Positions 23,009 through 30,682 of a DNA stretch of 47,456 nucleotides are shown piece after piece. Under the pieces are notes generated by a model, which was not told where the DNA came from, did not search any database, and worked only from the letters and a program-made list of their open reading frames with translations. The stretch is from assembly GCA_964538375.1 (NCBI GenBank), contig CAZIFQ010000024.1:1-47456 (forward strand), read 5' to 3'. Source of the stretch: JAUUZQ01 sp964538375 (GTDB taxonomy: Bacteria; Bacteroidota; Bacteroidia; Bacteroidales; GCA-2748055). Each line of letters begins with the position of its first letter. Positions within the stretch are counted from its first letter, which is position 1. Position numbers and translations under genes: made by a program.

Positions 23009-23770
23009 TTATAACTCCAGTACCAGCTGATCAAATGCAGTAAGGATATGATCAGGAAGTTCTGTCCGAAAGGCAGATTGGGGACCAATCTGGTGAGATA
23101 TATGAGTCAGGTATGCTTCTTCCGGCTTTAGATTCTCAATAATTTCAATTGCCTCTGGAACAGAGAAATGTGAAATATGCTTTTCCCTCCTTAATGCTCC
23201 CACAACAAGGTATTTCAAACCCTGAAGCTTAGAATATTGATCTTCCGGCAAATAATTGGCATCAACCAGGTAGGCAAAATCATTAATCCTGAAACCTACA
23301 ACAGGAAGTTTATGGTGGTACATTCTTATGGGAATGATATCCATAGATCCGATAGAAAAATTCTCCTCTGCAATTTCATGTAAGATCACCTGCGGCACCC
23401 CTGGATATTTATGCTCGGCAAAGATGTAGGGAAATGCAGAACGAATTGTGTCAATTACAGACACTTCAGCAAAAACATCCATGGGACTTTTGCTCATCCA
23501 GTTGAAAGAGCGAATATCATCCAGACCTGCAAAATGATCCCAATGTGCATGGGTAAACAAAACTGCAGAAAGTTTTCTCACATCTGCCCGGAGCATCTGC
23601 TGTCGAAAATCCGGACCTGTATCAATTACCACGCTTGTTTCTCCATCTTCAAGAAGTATAGAGGAACGGAGTCTTTTATCTTTTATATCGGTAGACAAGC
23701 AAGCTTCACACCTGCATCCGATAACAGGCACTCCCTGCGAGGTTCCGGTTCCAAGAAAAGTTATTTTCAA
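23009..23770 (-). CDS. Metallo-beta-lactamase-fold hydrolase (PhnP/RNase Z-like)
   Basis: 253 residues from TTG at 23770; another TTG at 23797 adds nine residues. No ATG is available: the conserved opening ITFLGTGTSQGVPVIGC must be kept. A TAAATTTG box overlaps the upstream TTG, which favours 23770. The metal motif is THAHWDHFAGLDD, with Asp in VIDTGPDF and later His residues in HKLPVVGF and TH-ISH. The N-terminal CRCEAC pair may bind zinc, as in PhnP. PhnP is a cyclic phosphodiesterase, but the exact substrate of this branch is unknown. It is divergent from the RsmI-like gene. Confidence 0.75.
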   Translation of the reverse strand: MKITFLGTGTSQGVPVIGCRCEACLSTDIKDKRLRSSILLEDGETSVVIDTGPDFRQQMLRADVRKLSAVLFTHAHWDHFAGLDDIRSFNWMSKSPMDVFAEVSVIDTIRSAFPYIFAEHKYPGVPQVILHEIAEENFSIGSMDIIPIRMYHHKLPVVGFRINDFAYLVDANYLPEDQYSKLQGLKYLVVGALRREKHISHFSVPEAIEIIENLKPEEAYLTHISHQIGPQSAFRTELPDHILTAFDQLVLEL

Positions 23771-23794
23771 AATTTCTTTGTGGTATTGGTCGCT

Positions 23795-23802
23795 CAAATT
23801 TA
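23795..23802 (-). promoter_or_regulatory. -7 box deciding the MBL-protein start
   Basis: Reads TAAATTTG on the - strand. Transcription would begin about seven bases further on, past the TTG at 23797 and before the TTG at 23770. Confidence 0.45.
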
Positions 23803-23863
23803 ATTATTTTCGGGGGAAGGATCGGATTTTCATACAGCTTAATTACTTTTATAAAAAAAACTG

Positions 23864-24568
23864 ATGCCCGGAATACTTTTTCTCATACCAAATTCATTAG
23901 GTAATAGCAATCCTGATGTCTTTCTCCCACTGGAGGTAAAACAACATGTTCCTACTCTAAAATATCTCATAGTTGAAAATATCAGAAATGCCCGAAGATA
24001 TTTAAAAAGCATTGAGCGGAACATTGATATTGATGCCATAACTTTCTATGAGTTGAACAAGCACACAAGAAGTGAAGAAATTGATTCATTCCTGCTTCCG
24101 TTGATGGATGGAGCTGATACAGGTATTATTTCTGAAGCCGGGGTTCCCGGAGTCGCTGATCCGGGAGCTGAAGTGGTGCGACTTGCTCATCAAAAGGGGA
24201 TCAGGGTTGTCCCATTTACAGGCCCTTCATCCATTATCCTGGCCTTAATGGCGTCAGGACAAAACGGACAGTCATTCAGATTCCTTGGCTACCTCCCTGT
24301 GAAGGGGAATGAAAGAGTGCGTGAGATCAGGAACATAGAAAGCAGGGCTTTAAAAGAAAATGAATCCCAAATATTTATCGAGACACCCTACAGGAATATG
24401 CAAATGTTCCAGGATATCATCAGTACCTGCCAGGCAGAAACATTGCTCACTATTGCTGTGGACCTGACAACAGAAACAGAATCAGTAATCACGCTTCCTA
24501 TAACTGCATGGAAAAAGAAAAAGCCGGAGCTTAATAAGCGTCCGGCTGTATTTATTTTAGGGAAATAG
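23864..24568 (+). CDS. RsmI-like SAM-dependent methyltransferase (tetrapyrrole methylase fold)
   Basis: 234 residues. It shows the order of the RsmI/tetrapyrrole-methylase fold: LFLIPNSLGN near the N-terminus, GIISEAGVPGVADPGAEVVRL (about 86-106), VVPFTGPSSIILALMASG and FRFLGYLPVK. RsmI 2'-O-methylates C1402 of 16S rRNA. This short form is common in Bacteroidota beside a full-length RsmI, and its N-terminal strand differs (no GTPIGN), so the RNA target may differ. A cytoplasmic enzyme; it converges on the FKBP gene with five bases between them. Confidence 0.8.
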   Translation: MPGILFLIPNSLGNSNPDVFLPLEVKQHVPTLKYLIVENIRNARRYLKSIERNIDIDAITFYELNKHTRSEEIDSFLLPLMDGADTGIISEAGVPGVADPGAEVVRLAHQKGIRVVPFTGPSSIILALMASGQNGQSFRFLGYLPVKGNERVREIRNIESRALKENESQIFIETPYRNMQMFQDIISTCQAETLLTIAVDLTTETESVITLPITAWKKKKPELNKRPAVFILGK

Positions 24569-24573
24569 TTAAG

Positions 24574-25548
24574 CTATTCCTCCACTTCCGGCTCCTCAGC
24601 TTCCGACTGAGGTTCTATTTGTATATCAAAAAGCAATGCCTCATAAGGTGGGATAGAATATTTCAGTGAACCAGACAAAAGATTCCCCTCTTCGCCATAG
24701 GCAAGAGGATGAGGAATTAGAAGTTTGCCTGTTCCTCCATAGTTAAAGTAGGTCAAACCAATTTCCCATCCCTGGATTACAGCTTCTTCACCTAGCGTAA
24801 CATCCAGCCCTGTTTCATCTCCCACATTCGTATCAAATACTCTTCCATCCAGTAGTTGTCCCGTGTAATATACTTCCAGAACATCATCATCTACAATTGG
24901 TTCACCCTGTCCGATTACATCTGGAAAATAATACATATTGGCATCTGTATCCTCATCAAATATGGTAATATAATTTCCGGCTGAATCGAGATAAGCCTTT
25001 ATTTGATTAAACTCTTTCAATGAAGCATCTTTAATAACCTCCAGTAATTGGACATCATACATTAACGATTCATATGCCCCTATGTTGTTTCCGATACCGG
25101 CACTTCCATACCCGAGCTCACTCTTAAACACCAGGCGGGCGATACCTCCCTCTTTCATCATCGAAACTCCTTCTTTCAATCCCTCGATTTCACTTCCATG
25201 AAGGTATTTATAAGGTCCGTAAAGGACTCCAGATGTGTAAATATTATAATCAATAGCCCAATCTTCAGAATAGGTATCAACCACCATTTCATCAGGCACT
25301 GTATAAGCAACATAATTAACCAGCAGATAATCACCGGAATCCGGAGATGCACCTGTACCTACACTATCCTCGAGGAAATACAATCCGGACTCAGTAGGAA
25401 CTGCATCCGGGAAATTAGCATCTTTATATAGCTCGAAATACCTGTTTTCCTGTTGTTCAAAAACAGTACTATCAATTTCTTTATCACATCCTGGCATCAT
25501 TGCAACAGCAAGCACTGTTACTAAAAATAAAAAATTCCTCATCCTCAT
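24574..25548 (-). CDS. Lipoprotein with two FKBP-type peptidyl-prolyl isomerase domains
   Basis: 324 residues, lipobox MMPGC (Cys21). A first FKBP-like domain (about 70-175) has EGLKEGVSMMKEGGIARLVF and LGYGSAGIG. The second (about 215-312) is more canonical: VYYTGQLLDGRVFDTN, VIQGWEIGLTYFNYGGTGKL and LAYGEEG. The tail is acidic (SEAEEPEVEE). Such proteins catalyse proline isomerisation of exported proteins in the periplasm or on the surface. A TAGATTTG box lies at 25582-25575. The next gene upstream is another FKBP lipoprotein. Confidence 0.85.
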   Translation of the reverse strand: MRMRNFLFLVTVLAVAMMPGCDKEIDSTVFEQQENRYFELYKDANFPDAVPTESGLYFLEDSVGTGASPDSGDYLLVNYVAYTVPDEMVVDTYSEDWAIDYNIYTSGVLYGPYKYLHGSEIEGLKEGVSMMKEGGIARLVFKSELGYGSAGIGNNIGAYESLMYDVQLLEVIKDASLKEFNQIKAYLDSAGNYITIFDEDTDANMYYFPDVIGQGEPIVDDDVLEVYYTGQLLDGRVFDTNVGDETGLDVTLGEEAVIQGWEIGLTYFNYGGTGKLLIPHPLAYGEEGNLLSGSLKYSIPPYEALLFDIQIEPQSEAEEPEVEE

Positions 25549-25574
25549 AATATCTCAATTTTTCAAAATCTCTG

Positions 25575-25582
25575 CAAATCTA
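25575..25582 (-). promoter_or_regulatory. -7 box of the two-domain FKBP gene
   Basis: Reads TAGATTTG on the - strand, 26 bases before the ATG at 25548. Confidence 0.45.
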
Positions 25583-25629
25583 CATAACTTATTTGAAGAA
25601 GCCATTTCTTTAAACAGCATACATCAACT

Positions 25630-26166
25630 TTATCTTCTCACTCTTATAACGTCGACCTCTACTAACAATATGGCTGCTCCGGGAATTTCCTGACGGTCTC
25701 CAAAGTTTCCATGTGCGAGGTAGGGAGGTATAATAAAGCGCGCCCTGCTATTCTCCCTTAGAAGTTTCAGCCCCTCTTCAATCCCAACTTCTACGCTTCC
25801 TTTACCAATAACGATCTTTTTTGGGTTTATGGTATCAGCACTGTAACAAAACTTTCCGCTCAGGAGTTTAGTTTCGTAGCTGTACACAACAAAATTTTCT
25901 CCACTTATTTGTTCACCTTCCCCGGGCTCCAAAATCATATACCACAGCCCGGTAGAAGTTTCCTTCATCTCCCATCCTGTTCGGTTAATAAATGCAGTAA
26001 TCTGCTCACGGTTTCTTTCCTGCATATATCTATTGGCCTCCAACAATGGTTTTGTGTAGGGATCAACTGACTCCTTTGCCCCTTCCTGGACAGGTGTTTT
26101 GCAACTTCCCATGAGAAGCATTATCCCGATGAAGTACCATCGACTAATCACGTAATTCATCTTCAT
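25630..26166 (-). CDS. FKBP-type isomerase lipoprotein, GldI-like
   Basis: 178 residues from the ATG at 26166; a longer frame starts with TTG at 26187 and the ATG at 26160 is also possible. Lipobox is LMGSC. One FKBP domain fills the C-terminal two thirds: SVEVGIEEGLKLLRENSRARFIIPPYLAHG and GAAILLVEVDVI are typical. Size, lipidation and position directly after a DHH phosphoesterase next to ndk match gldI, a gliding-motility lipoprotein of flavobacteria. Many non-gliding Bacteroidota have the same gene, so motility should not be assumed. It overlaps the phosphoesterase gene by 23 bases, so the pair is translationally coupled. Confidence 0.75.
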   Translation of the reverse strand: MKMNYVISRWYFIGIMLLMGSCKTPVQEGAKESVDPYTKPLLEANRYMQERNREQITAFINRTGWEMKETSTGLWYMILEPGEGEQISGENFVVYSYETKLLSGKFCYSADTINPKKIVIGKGSVEVGIEEGLKLLRENSRARFIIPPYLAHGNFGDRQEIPGAAILLVEVDVIRVRR

Positions 26167-27160
26167 AGTCGGGTAATAAACTTTCAAATTTGTTTAGTAT
26201 ATCCGATAAAGAACCATCATCCTGTCCCCCGGCAGCATTTACATGACCTCCACCATTGAAGTGCTTTTTAGAAAATGCACTAACAGAAAAAGTTCCTTTC
26301 GATCTGAACGAAATTTTTACATATCCCTTCTTCTCAATAAAAAGAGCAGTGAATTTAATTCCAACCATGGAGAATGGAATATTTACGAAGCCCTCTGTAT
26401 CTCCAATTTGGTGATCAAAACGTTGTAATTCCTCTTGTGTGATACTAATATACGCAGTATTATATTCTTTAAAAATGGTCATTTTCTCCAACATGCAAAA
26501 GCCCATCAGTTTCATACGGTTTTCAGAATAGCTATCATACACATTGGTAAATATCTTGTCCTTTTCTATCCCATAATTCATGAGTTCGCCAACGATATGG
26601 AAAACTCCCGGATACGAACTGCTATGCCTGAAATTTCCTGTATCTGTAATTATTGCCACGTAAAGGGAGGTAGCGATATCATTATCCAACAACTCCTTCC
26701 CGCCCAGGTCAACTATAAACTCATATATCATCTCTCCTACCGACCCCCGGCTTGTATCAGAGATAACTATATCTGCAAAATCAAATGGATTTTGATGATG
26801 GTCAATAAGAATTTTATTGGCAGTGGAGGAAAGGATTTCTTCTTTCAACTCCTCCACCCGATCTGGCTCATTGAAATCAAGGAAGAAGAGCGTACCGGCA
26901 TCATTTACGAGTTCACGACAACGTGTACTGTCGTTCTTAAATATCGTGATCATATCACAACCCGGTAACCATTTCAGGAAATCAGGAACATCGTTGGGAA
27001 TAATGATATTTACAGGTACATTTCGCTTCCTGAGGTATATTGCCAGTGCAGTACTTGATCCTATGGCATCACCATCCGGATTTCTATGGGTAAGTATCAC
27101 CGCGGACTCACCACTTTCGATGATCTCGTTTATTCTCTTACTTGTACTGCTATCAATCAT
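26144..27160 (-). CDS. DHH/DHHA1 phosphoesterase (NrnA-like)
   Basis: 338 residues. The DHH domain shows THRNPDGDAIGSS (about 24-36), LDFNEPDR and the namesake DHH in ILIDHHQNP. A third metal region is AIITDTGNFRHSS. The DHHA1 domain closes with GGGHVNAAGG. NrnA-type enzymes degrade nanoRNA and 3'-phosphoadenosine 5'-phosphate in the cytoplasm. It has its own TATCTTTG box and is divergent from ndk. Confidence 0.9.
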   Translation of the reverse strand: MIDSSTSKRINEIIESGESAVILTHRNPDGDAIGSSTALAIYLRKRNVPVNIIIPNDVPDFLKWLPGCDMITIFKNDSTRCRELVNDAGTLFFLDFNEPDRVEELKEEILSSTANKILIDHHQNPFDFADIVISDTSRGSVGEMIYEFIVDLGGKELLDNDIATSLYVAIITDTGNFRHSSSYPGVFHIVGELMNYGIEKDKIFTNVYDSYSENRMKLMGFCMLEKMTIFKEYNTAYISITQEELQRFDHQIGDTEGFVNIPFSMVGIKFTALFIEKKGYVKISFRSKGTFSVSAFSKKHFNGGGHVNAAGGQDDGSLSDILNKFESLLPDYEDELRD

Positions 27161-27203
27161 TCAATTTGCTTTAATCATCAGGCAATCTGCCTGCTTGAAC
27201 GCT

Positions 27204-27211
27204 CAAAGATA
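27204..27211 (-). promoter_or_regulatory. -7 box of the DHH phosphoesterase operon
   Basis: Reads TATCTTTG on the - strand, 43 bases before the ATG at 27160. Confidence 0.5.
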
Positions 27212-27245
27212 TAAATATATAACATAGGTCTGAACAATTATTATC

Positions 27246-27253
27246 TATATTTG
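27246..27253 (+). promoter_or_regulatory. -7 box of ndk
   Basis: TATATTTG, 31 bases before the ndk ATG and back to back with the divergent box at 27204-27211. Confidence 0.55.
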
Positions 27254-27284
27254 TCTGTCTGAATATCAAATTAAAACAATACAT

Positions 27285-27704
27285 ATGAGTGGAGATTTCA
27301 CATTCACAATAATCAAACCAAAAGCGGTATCAAAAGGATACATTGGTCCAATTTTAAGTAAGATTCAGGAAGCAGGATTCTGGGTTTCATCTCTAAAGAT
27401 GATTCAACTTACCAGGCAGGAAGCAGAAAAGTTTTACGAAGTTCACAAAGAACGTCCTTTCTACGGATCATTGGTAGATTTTATGGTCTCCGGTCCTATC
27501 GTTGTTGCAGTTGTGAAAAAAGCAAATGCGGTTGAAGAGTACAGAAAATTAATCGGTGCTACTGATCCTGCCAAAGCAGAAGAAGGAACCATTCGCAAAT
27601 TGTTTGCTGAATCTATGGAAGCCAATGCCGTTCATGGCTCAGATTCAGATGAGAATGCAGCTATCGAATCTGGATTTTTCTTTGGAAGCAGGGAGAGGTT
27701 TTAG
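27285..27704 (+). CDS. ndk: Nucleoside diphosphate kinase
   Basis: 139 residues, the normal bacterial length. It moves the gamma phosphate between nucleoside tri- and diphosphates. Visible family marks are FTIIKPKAV at the N-terminus, the ERPFYGSLVDFMVSGP loop, RKLIGATDPAKAEEGTIR and the active-site His117 in NAVHGSD. The C-terminal ESGFFFG is typical. Single gene divergent from the NrnA-like gene, an arrangement shared with other Bacteroidota. Confidence 0.95.
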   Translation: MSGDFTFTIIKPKAVSKGYIGPILSKIQEAGFWVSSLKMIQLTRQEAEKFYEVHKERPFYGSLVDFMVSGPIVVAVVKKANAVEEYRKLIGATDPAKAEEGTIRKLFAESMEANAVHGSDSDENAAIESGFFFGSRERF

Positions 27705-27736
27705 AAGTGAGCTAGAGTGACTAGAGTTGGGGGCTC

Positions 27737-28027
27737 TTACTTAATTATAATGTCTTCGATGATATCGCTCCCGGCTGACTCGTTAAGCCGGATGATGATA
27801 TCGCTCTTTATCATGCTTAATTCATTTCTTAAGACGGAGGAGTATAGTTTTACGAACAGAATTTTATTCTGAATATAAAGTGACTGGGTTGCTTTGGAAA
27901 CACTTACTCCCAGCAACTCATTCCATGCCTTCTTTACCCTGTATTCAGCGAGCCCTTTCTCCAGTCGGTTTGCCCTGATAAACTGATCCAGCAACGATCC
28001 TATTTTTTGTTCTGACTTTCGTTCCAT
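27737..28027 (-). CDS. DUF721 (DciA-like) protein
   Basis: 96 residues. DUF721 features are the N-terminal IGSLLDQFIRANRLEKGL, the WNELLG segment (about 38-43) and the strand ILFVKLYSSVLRNELSMIKS. DciA, the best known member, helps load the replicative helicase. It follows recF with two bases between stop and start, so they form one operon. That pairing is widespread in Bacteroidota and supports a replication or repair role. Confidence 0.85.
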   Translation of the reverse strand: MERKSEQKIGSLLDQFIRANRLEKGLAEYRVKKAWNELLGVSVSKATQSLYIQNKILFVKLYSSVLRNELSMIKSDIIIRLNESAGSDIIEDIIIK

Positions 28028-28029
28028 AT

Positions 28030-29133
28030 TTATTGAATTTCTTCGGGTCCGGTTTTTTTGATGTGATATATTTTATTCTCCGCAGGAATATCTTTAAGAA
28101 TATCCTTCATTCTCATCTCGCTCGTATCTGTAATAAAGATTTGTCCAAATTTACCCTCCACTACCAGCTTAATGATCTGCTTCACCCGAAAGGCATCCAG
28201 TTTATCAAATACATCATCAAGCAAAAGTATGGGAGACAATTTCATCAGTTCCTGCATGAATTCGAACTCTGCAAGCTTCAATGCTACCAGATACGTCTTT
28301 TGCTGCCCCTGTGAGCCCACCTTTTTCAGGGGATAACCTGACAGCATCATCTGCAGATCGTCTTTATGAATACCTGCTGTAGTATACTGAACAGCAAGAT
28401 CTTTGTTTATTGTTTCATCCAGGATCTCAGCAAAATCGCGATCATGAAGTTGTGAGGAATAAGACAATGTTACCTCTTCCTTCATTCCGCATACATGCTG
28501 ATAGTAGTCCTGGAAAACCGGCATTAATTTCTCTGCAAAATCTTTTCGTGCCTCATATACCGGAATACCGTATTGAATAAGCTGTTGATTCAGCACTTCA
28601 AGCACTTCAAGGTTATTGGAGCTGCCAGCTGAATCCTTTAGAAGCTTGTTTCTCTGTGTCAGAACACGATTATATATAATTACATTTTCCAGGTATACAT
28701 GATCATATTGTCCAATAACTGAATTCATCAGCCGGCGTCTCTCTTCGCTTCCCCCCTGGATAAGACTGTAATCAGCAGGCGTAATCATCACAAGAGGAAT
28801 CAGACCGATGTGTTCCATCAACCTCTTATACTCCTTCTTATTTCTTTTGAACTGCTTCTTTTTATTTTTCCTTATGCTACAATAGATAGTCTCCTCTTTT
28901 TCCAGTCGGGTAAAAACTCCCTGGATAAGTGCCATATCCTGTTCATACCTGATATTTTGAGTATCAACAGGATTGAGATTACTTTTGCAAAGAGCCAGGT
29001 AATGGATGGCATCGAGCAAATTAGTTTTTCCAACTCCGTTCTCACCTACAAAACAGTTGATCTTGCTGCTGAAGCTCAGATCTGCCTGTTCGTAGTTCTT
29101 AAAATTTATAAGCGATATAGAGCTTAAATGCAT
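28030..29133 (-). CDS. recF: DNA replication/repair protein RecF
   Basis: 367 residues. SMC-like ATPase that binds gapped DNA and helps load RecA through RecOR. Walker A is GENGVGKT at 30-37, following SLINFKNYEQADL. The signature region is VGSQGQQKTYLVALKLAEF and Walker B reads PILLLDDVFDKLD. The length is usual. A TATTTTTG box on the - strand lies 20-27 bases before the ATG. DUF721 gene follows in the same operon. Confidence 0.95.
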   Translation of the reverse strand: MHLSSISLINFKNYEQADLSFSSKINCFVGENGVGKTNLLDAIHYLALCKSNLNPVDTQNIRYEQDMALIQGVFTRLEKEETIYCSIRKNKKKQFKRNKKEYKRLMEHIGLIPLVMITPADYSLIQGGSEERRRLMNSVIGQYDHVYLENVIIYNRVLTQRNKLLKDSAGSSNNLEVLEVLNQQLIQYGIPVYEARKDFAEKLMPVFQDYYQHVCGMKEEVTLSYSSQLHDRDFAEILDETINKDLAVQYTTAGIHKDDLQMMLSGYPLKKVGSQGQQKTYLVALKLAEFEFMQELMKLSPILLLDDVFDKLDAFRVKQIIKLVVEGKFGQIFITDTSEMRMKDILKDIPAENKIYHIKKTGPEEIQ

Positions 29134-29152
29134 TTGGATAATGGTCTTTTAG

Positions 29153-29160
29153 CAAAAATA
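29153..29160 (-). promoter_or_regulatory. -7 box of recF
   Basis: Reads TATTTTTG on the - strand, 19 bases before the recF ATG, which leaves a short leader. Confidence 0.45.
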
Positions 29161-29246
29161 GTGGTTCTGAAAAGAATTATCATCATCGCTACATGATTAT
29201 TGCACAACTTTTTCTATACATTGTAAACTATTTTGTAAAAAACAGT

Positions 29247-29254
29247 TACATTTG
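29247..29254 (+). promoter_or_regulatory. -7 box of the TPR-protein gene
   Basis: TACATTTG, 37 bases before the ATG at 29292, with ATTG at 29220-29223 as a possible -33 element. Confidence 0.5.
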
Positions 29255-29291
29255 CGGTTGTTTTAGAAAATCGTAAAATATTTTAATTGAC

Positions 29292-29990
29292 ATGGCTAAG
29301 AAAAAGGATACAGCTAAGGCGGAAAAGAATTTAGGTGGGATTGAATCAGCTTTAACAAGATCTGAGCAATTTATTGAAGATAATCAAAAAGTACTTACCA
29401 ATGCACTTATAGGAGTTTTAGCAATTGTGCTACTCATTGTTGCAGGTAACCGTTTTATACTGAAACCTAAGAATGCAGAAGCAGCTGCATCCATGTATAT
29501 GGCCGAAAGTTTTTTCGAGCTTGACTCATTTAACCTTGCTCTTTATGGGTATGGAACTTACCCGGGATTTCTTGATATCATTGATGATTATTCAATTACA
29601 AAATCAGCGAAGCTGGCTAAATATTATTCAGGTGTTTGCTTTAAGGAGTTGGGAGATTTCGAATCTGCAGAAGAGTATTTGTCAAAATTCTCTACCAAAG
29701 ACATGCTTGTTGGTGCAACTGCACTGAGCGCTCTTGGTGATGTATATTCTGAACTCCAGGAGTATAATAAAGCCATCAATTCTTATTTGAAGGCAGTAAA
29801 TAAATATCCAAACAGTTTCACTACCCCTGTCATCTTAAAAAAAGCAGGTATTGTTTATGAAGCAGCAGGTGAGCTTGAAGGTGCACTTGACGTATATAAA
29901 AGGATACAATCAGATTATCCTGATTCTGCTGAAGGAAGAGAAATTGAGAAGTATATCGGGAGAGTTGAAGCTAAAATTTCTGCTCAGTAG
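29292..29990 (+). CDS. Membrane-anchored tetratricopeptide-repeat protein
   Basis: 232 residues. A basic N-terminus (AKKKDTAKAEKN) precedes one transmembrane helix (about 37-58, ALIGVLAIVLLIVAGNRFIL). The rest is TPR-like helix pairs facing the periplasm: AKYYSGVCFKELGDFESAEE, ALGDVYSELQEYNKAINSYL and KAGIVYEAAGELEGALDVYK. This matches the YfgM/CcmG-like 'tetratricopeptide repeat' proteins of Bacteroidota, thought to act as scaffolds or chaperones; the partner is unknown. It ends in a strong terminator before ribH. Confidence 0.8.
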   Translation: MAKKKDTAKAEKNLGGIESALTRSEQFIEDNQKVLTNALIGVLAIVLLIVAGNRFILKPKNAEAAASMYMAESFFELDSFNLALYGYGTYPGFLDIIDDYSITKSAKLAKYYSGVCFKELGDFESAEEYLSKFSTKDMLVGATALSALGDVYSELQEYNKAINSYLKAVNKYPNSFTTPVILKKAGIVYEAAGELEGALDVYKRIQSDYPDSAEGREIEKYIGRVEAKISAQ

Positions 29991-30014
29991 GATTATACTT
30001 ATTTCAAATAATAT

Positions 30015-30044
30015 AAAGTATCAGTTTTCACTGATACTTTTTTT
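30015..30044 (+). terminator. Intrinsic terminator after the TPR gene
   Basis: AAGTATCAG (30016-30024) pairs with CTGATACTT (30031-30039), followed by a T-run. ribH begins 21 bases later, so it may need its own promoter or read-through. Confidence 0.8.
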
Positions 30045-30065
30045 AACCCAAAAAATTGAATTGTC

Positions 30066-30548
30066 ATGGCAAGCAGCTTAAAGAATTTGTCTTCATACGA
30101 TCCCGCTCATGTACCTGATGCAAAGGACATGAAATTCGGAATTGTTGTTTCAGAATGGAATGAAGAGGTTACATCAGCGCTGTTGCAAGGTGCAATGGAT
30201 ACGCTAAAAAAGCATGGCGCTGCGGAAGACAATATCCATGTCACGACTGTTCCCGGTAGTTTCGAACTCACTTTTGGGAGTCGTATTATCGCCGAGAAAC
30301 ACGATCTTGATGCAGTCATCTGCCTTGGTTGTGTTGTACAGGGAGAAACCCGTCATTTCGACTTTATTTGCCAGGGTATTTCTCATGGCATTACAGAGCT
30401 TAATCTCGATTACGATATTCCTTTTATTTTTGGAGTATTGACCACGGAGAATCAACAGCAGGCACTTGATCGTTGCGGAGGTAAGCATGGCAATAAAGGC
30501 GATGAAGCTGCGCTTACCGCCATTAAGATGGTTGGATTGAAGAAGTAG
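30066..30548 (+). CDS. ribH: 6,7-dimethyl-8-ribityllumazine synthase
   Basis: 160 residues. It condenses the pyrimidine and dihydroxybutanone phosphate precursors in the penultimate step of riboflavin synthesis. Family marks are FGIVVSEWNEEVTSALLQGA, VPGSFEL (62-68), LGCVVQGETRHFDFIC with catalytic His97, and IPFIFGVLTTENQQQALDR. The 20-residue N-terminal extension is common in Bacteroidota. No FMN riboswitch is seen upstream. Other riboflavin genes are not in the window. Confidence 0.95.
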   Translation: MASSLKNLSSYDPAHVPDAKDMKFGIVVSEWNEEVTSALLQGAMDTLKKHGAAEDNIHVTTVPGSFELTFGSRIIAEKHDLDAVICLGCVVQGETRHFDFICQGISHGITELNLDYDIPFIFGVLTTENQQQALDRCGGKHGNKGDEAALTAIKMVGLKK

Positions 30549-30550
30549 AC

Positions 30551-30585
30551 AGTGGGCAGTGAGAAGTGGGCATTGGGCAGTGGGT
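30551..30585. repeat. Heptanucleotide tandem repeat after ribH
   Basis: Five 7-base units: AGTGGGC, AGTGAGA, AGTGGGC, ATTGGGC, AGTGGGT. They start two bases after the ribH stop. Confidence 0.7.
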
Positions 30586-30623
30586 AGTAATACGCAAAAG
30601 GCTTCGGCTTACGAAGTAGGTAT

Positions 30624-30662
30624 AAAAAAAGAGCTTGTACATTATGTGCAAGCTCTTTTTTT
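30624..30662. terminator. Bidirectional terminator between ribH and yidC
   Basis: AGAGCTTGTACA pairs with TGTGCAAGCTCT (one G-T pair) around a three-base loop, with an A-run before and a T-run after. It serves both convergent genes. Confidence 0.85.
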
Positions 30663-30682
30663 ATATGATCAGGTAATTATTC

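Noticed and set aside
25630..26166. Taking the GldI-like protein as evidence for gliding motility
   Set aside because: The gene is also present in non-gliding Bacteroidota, and no other gld or spr gene is in the window.
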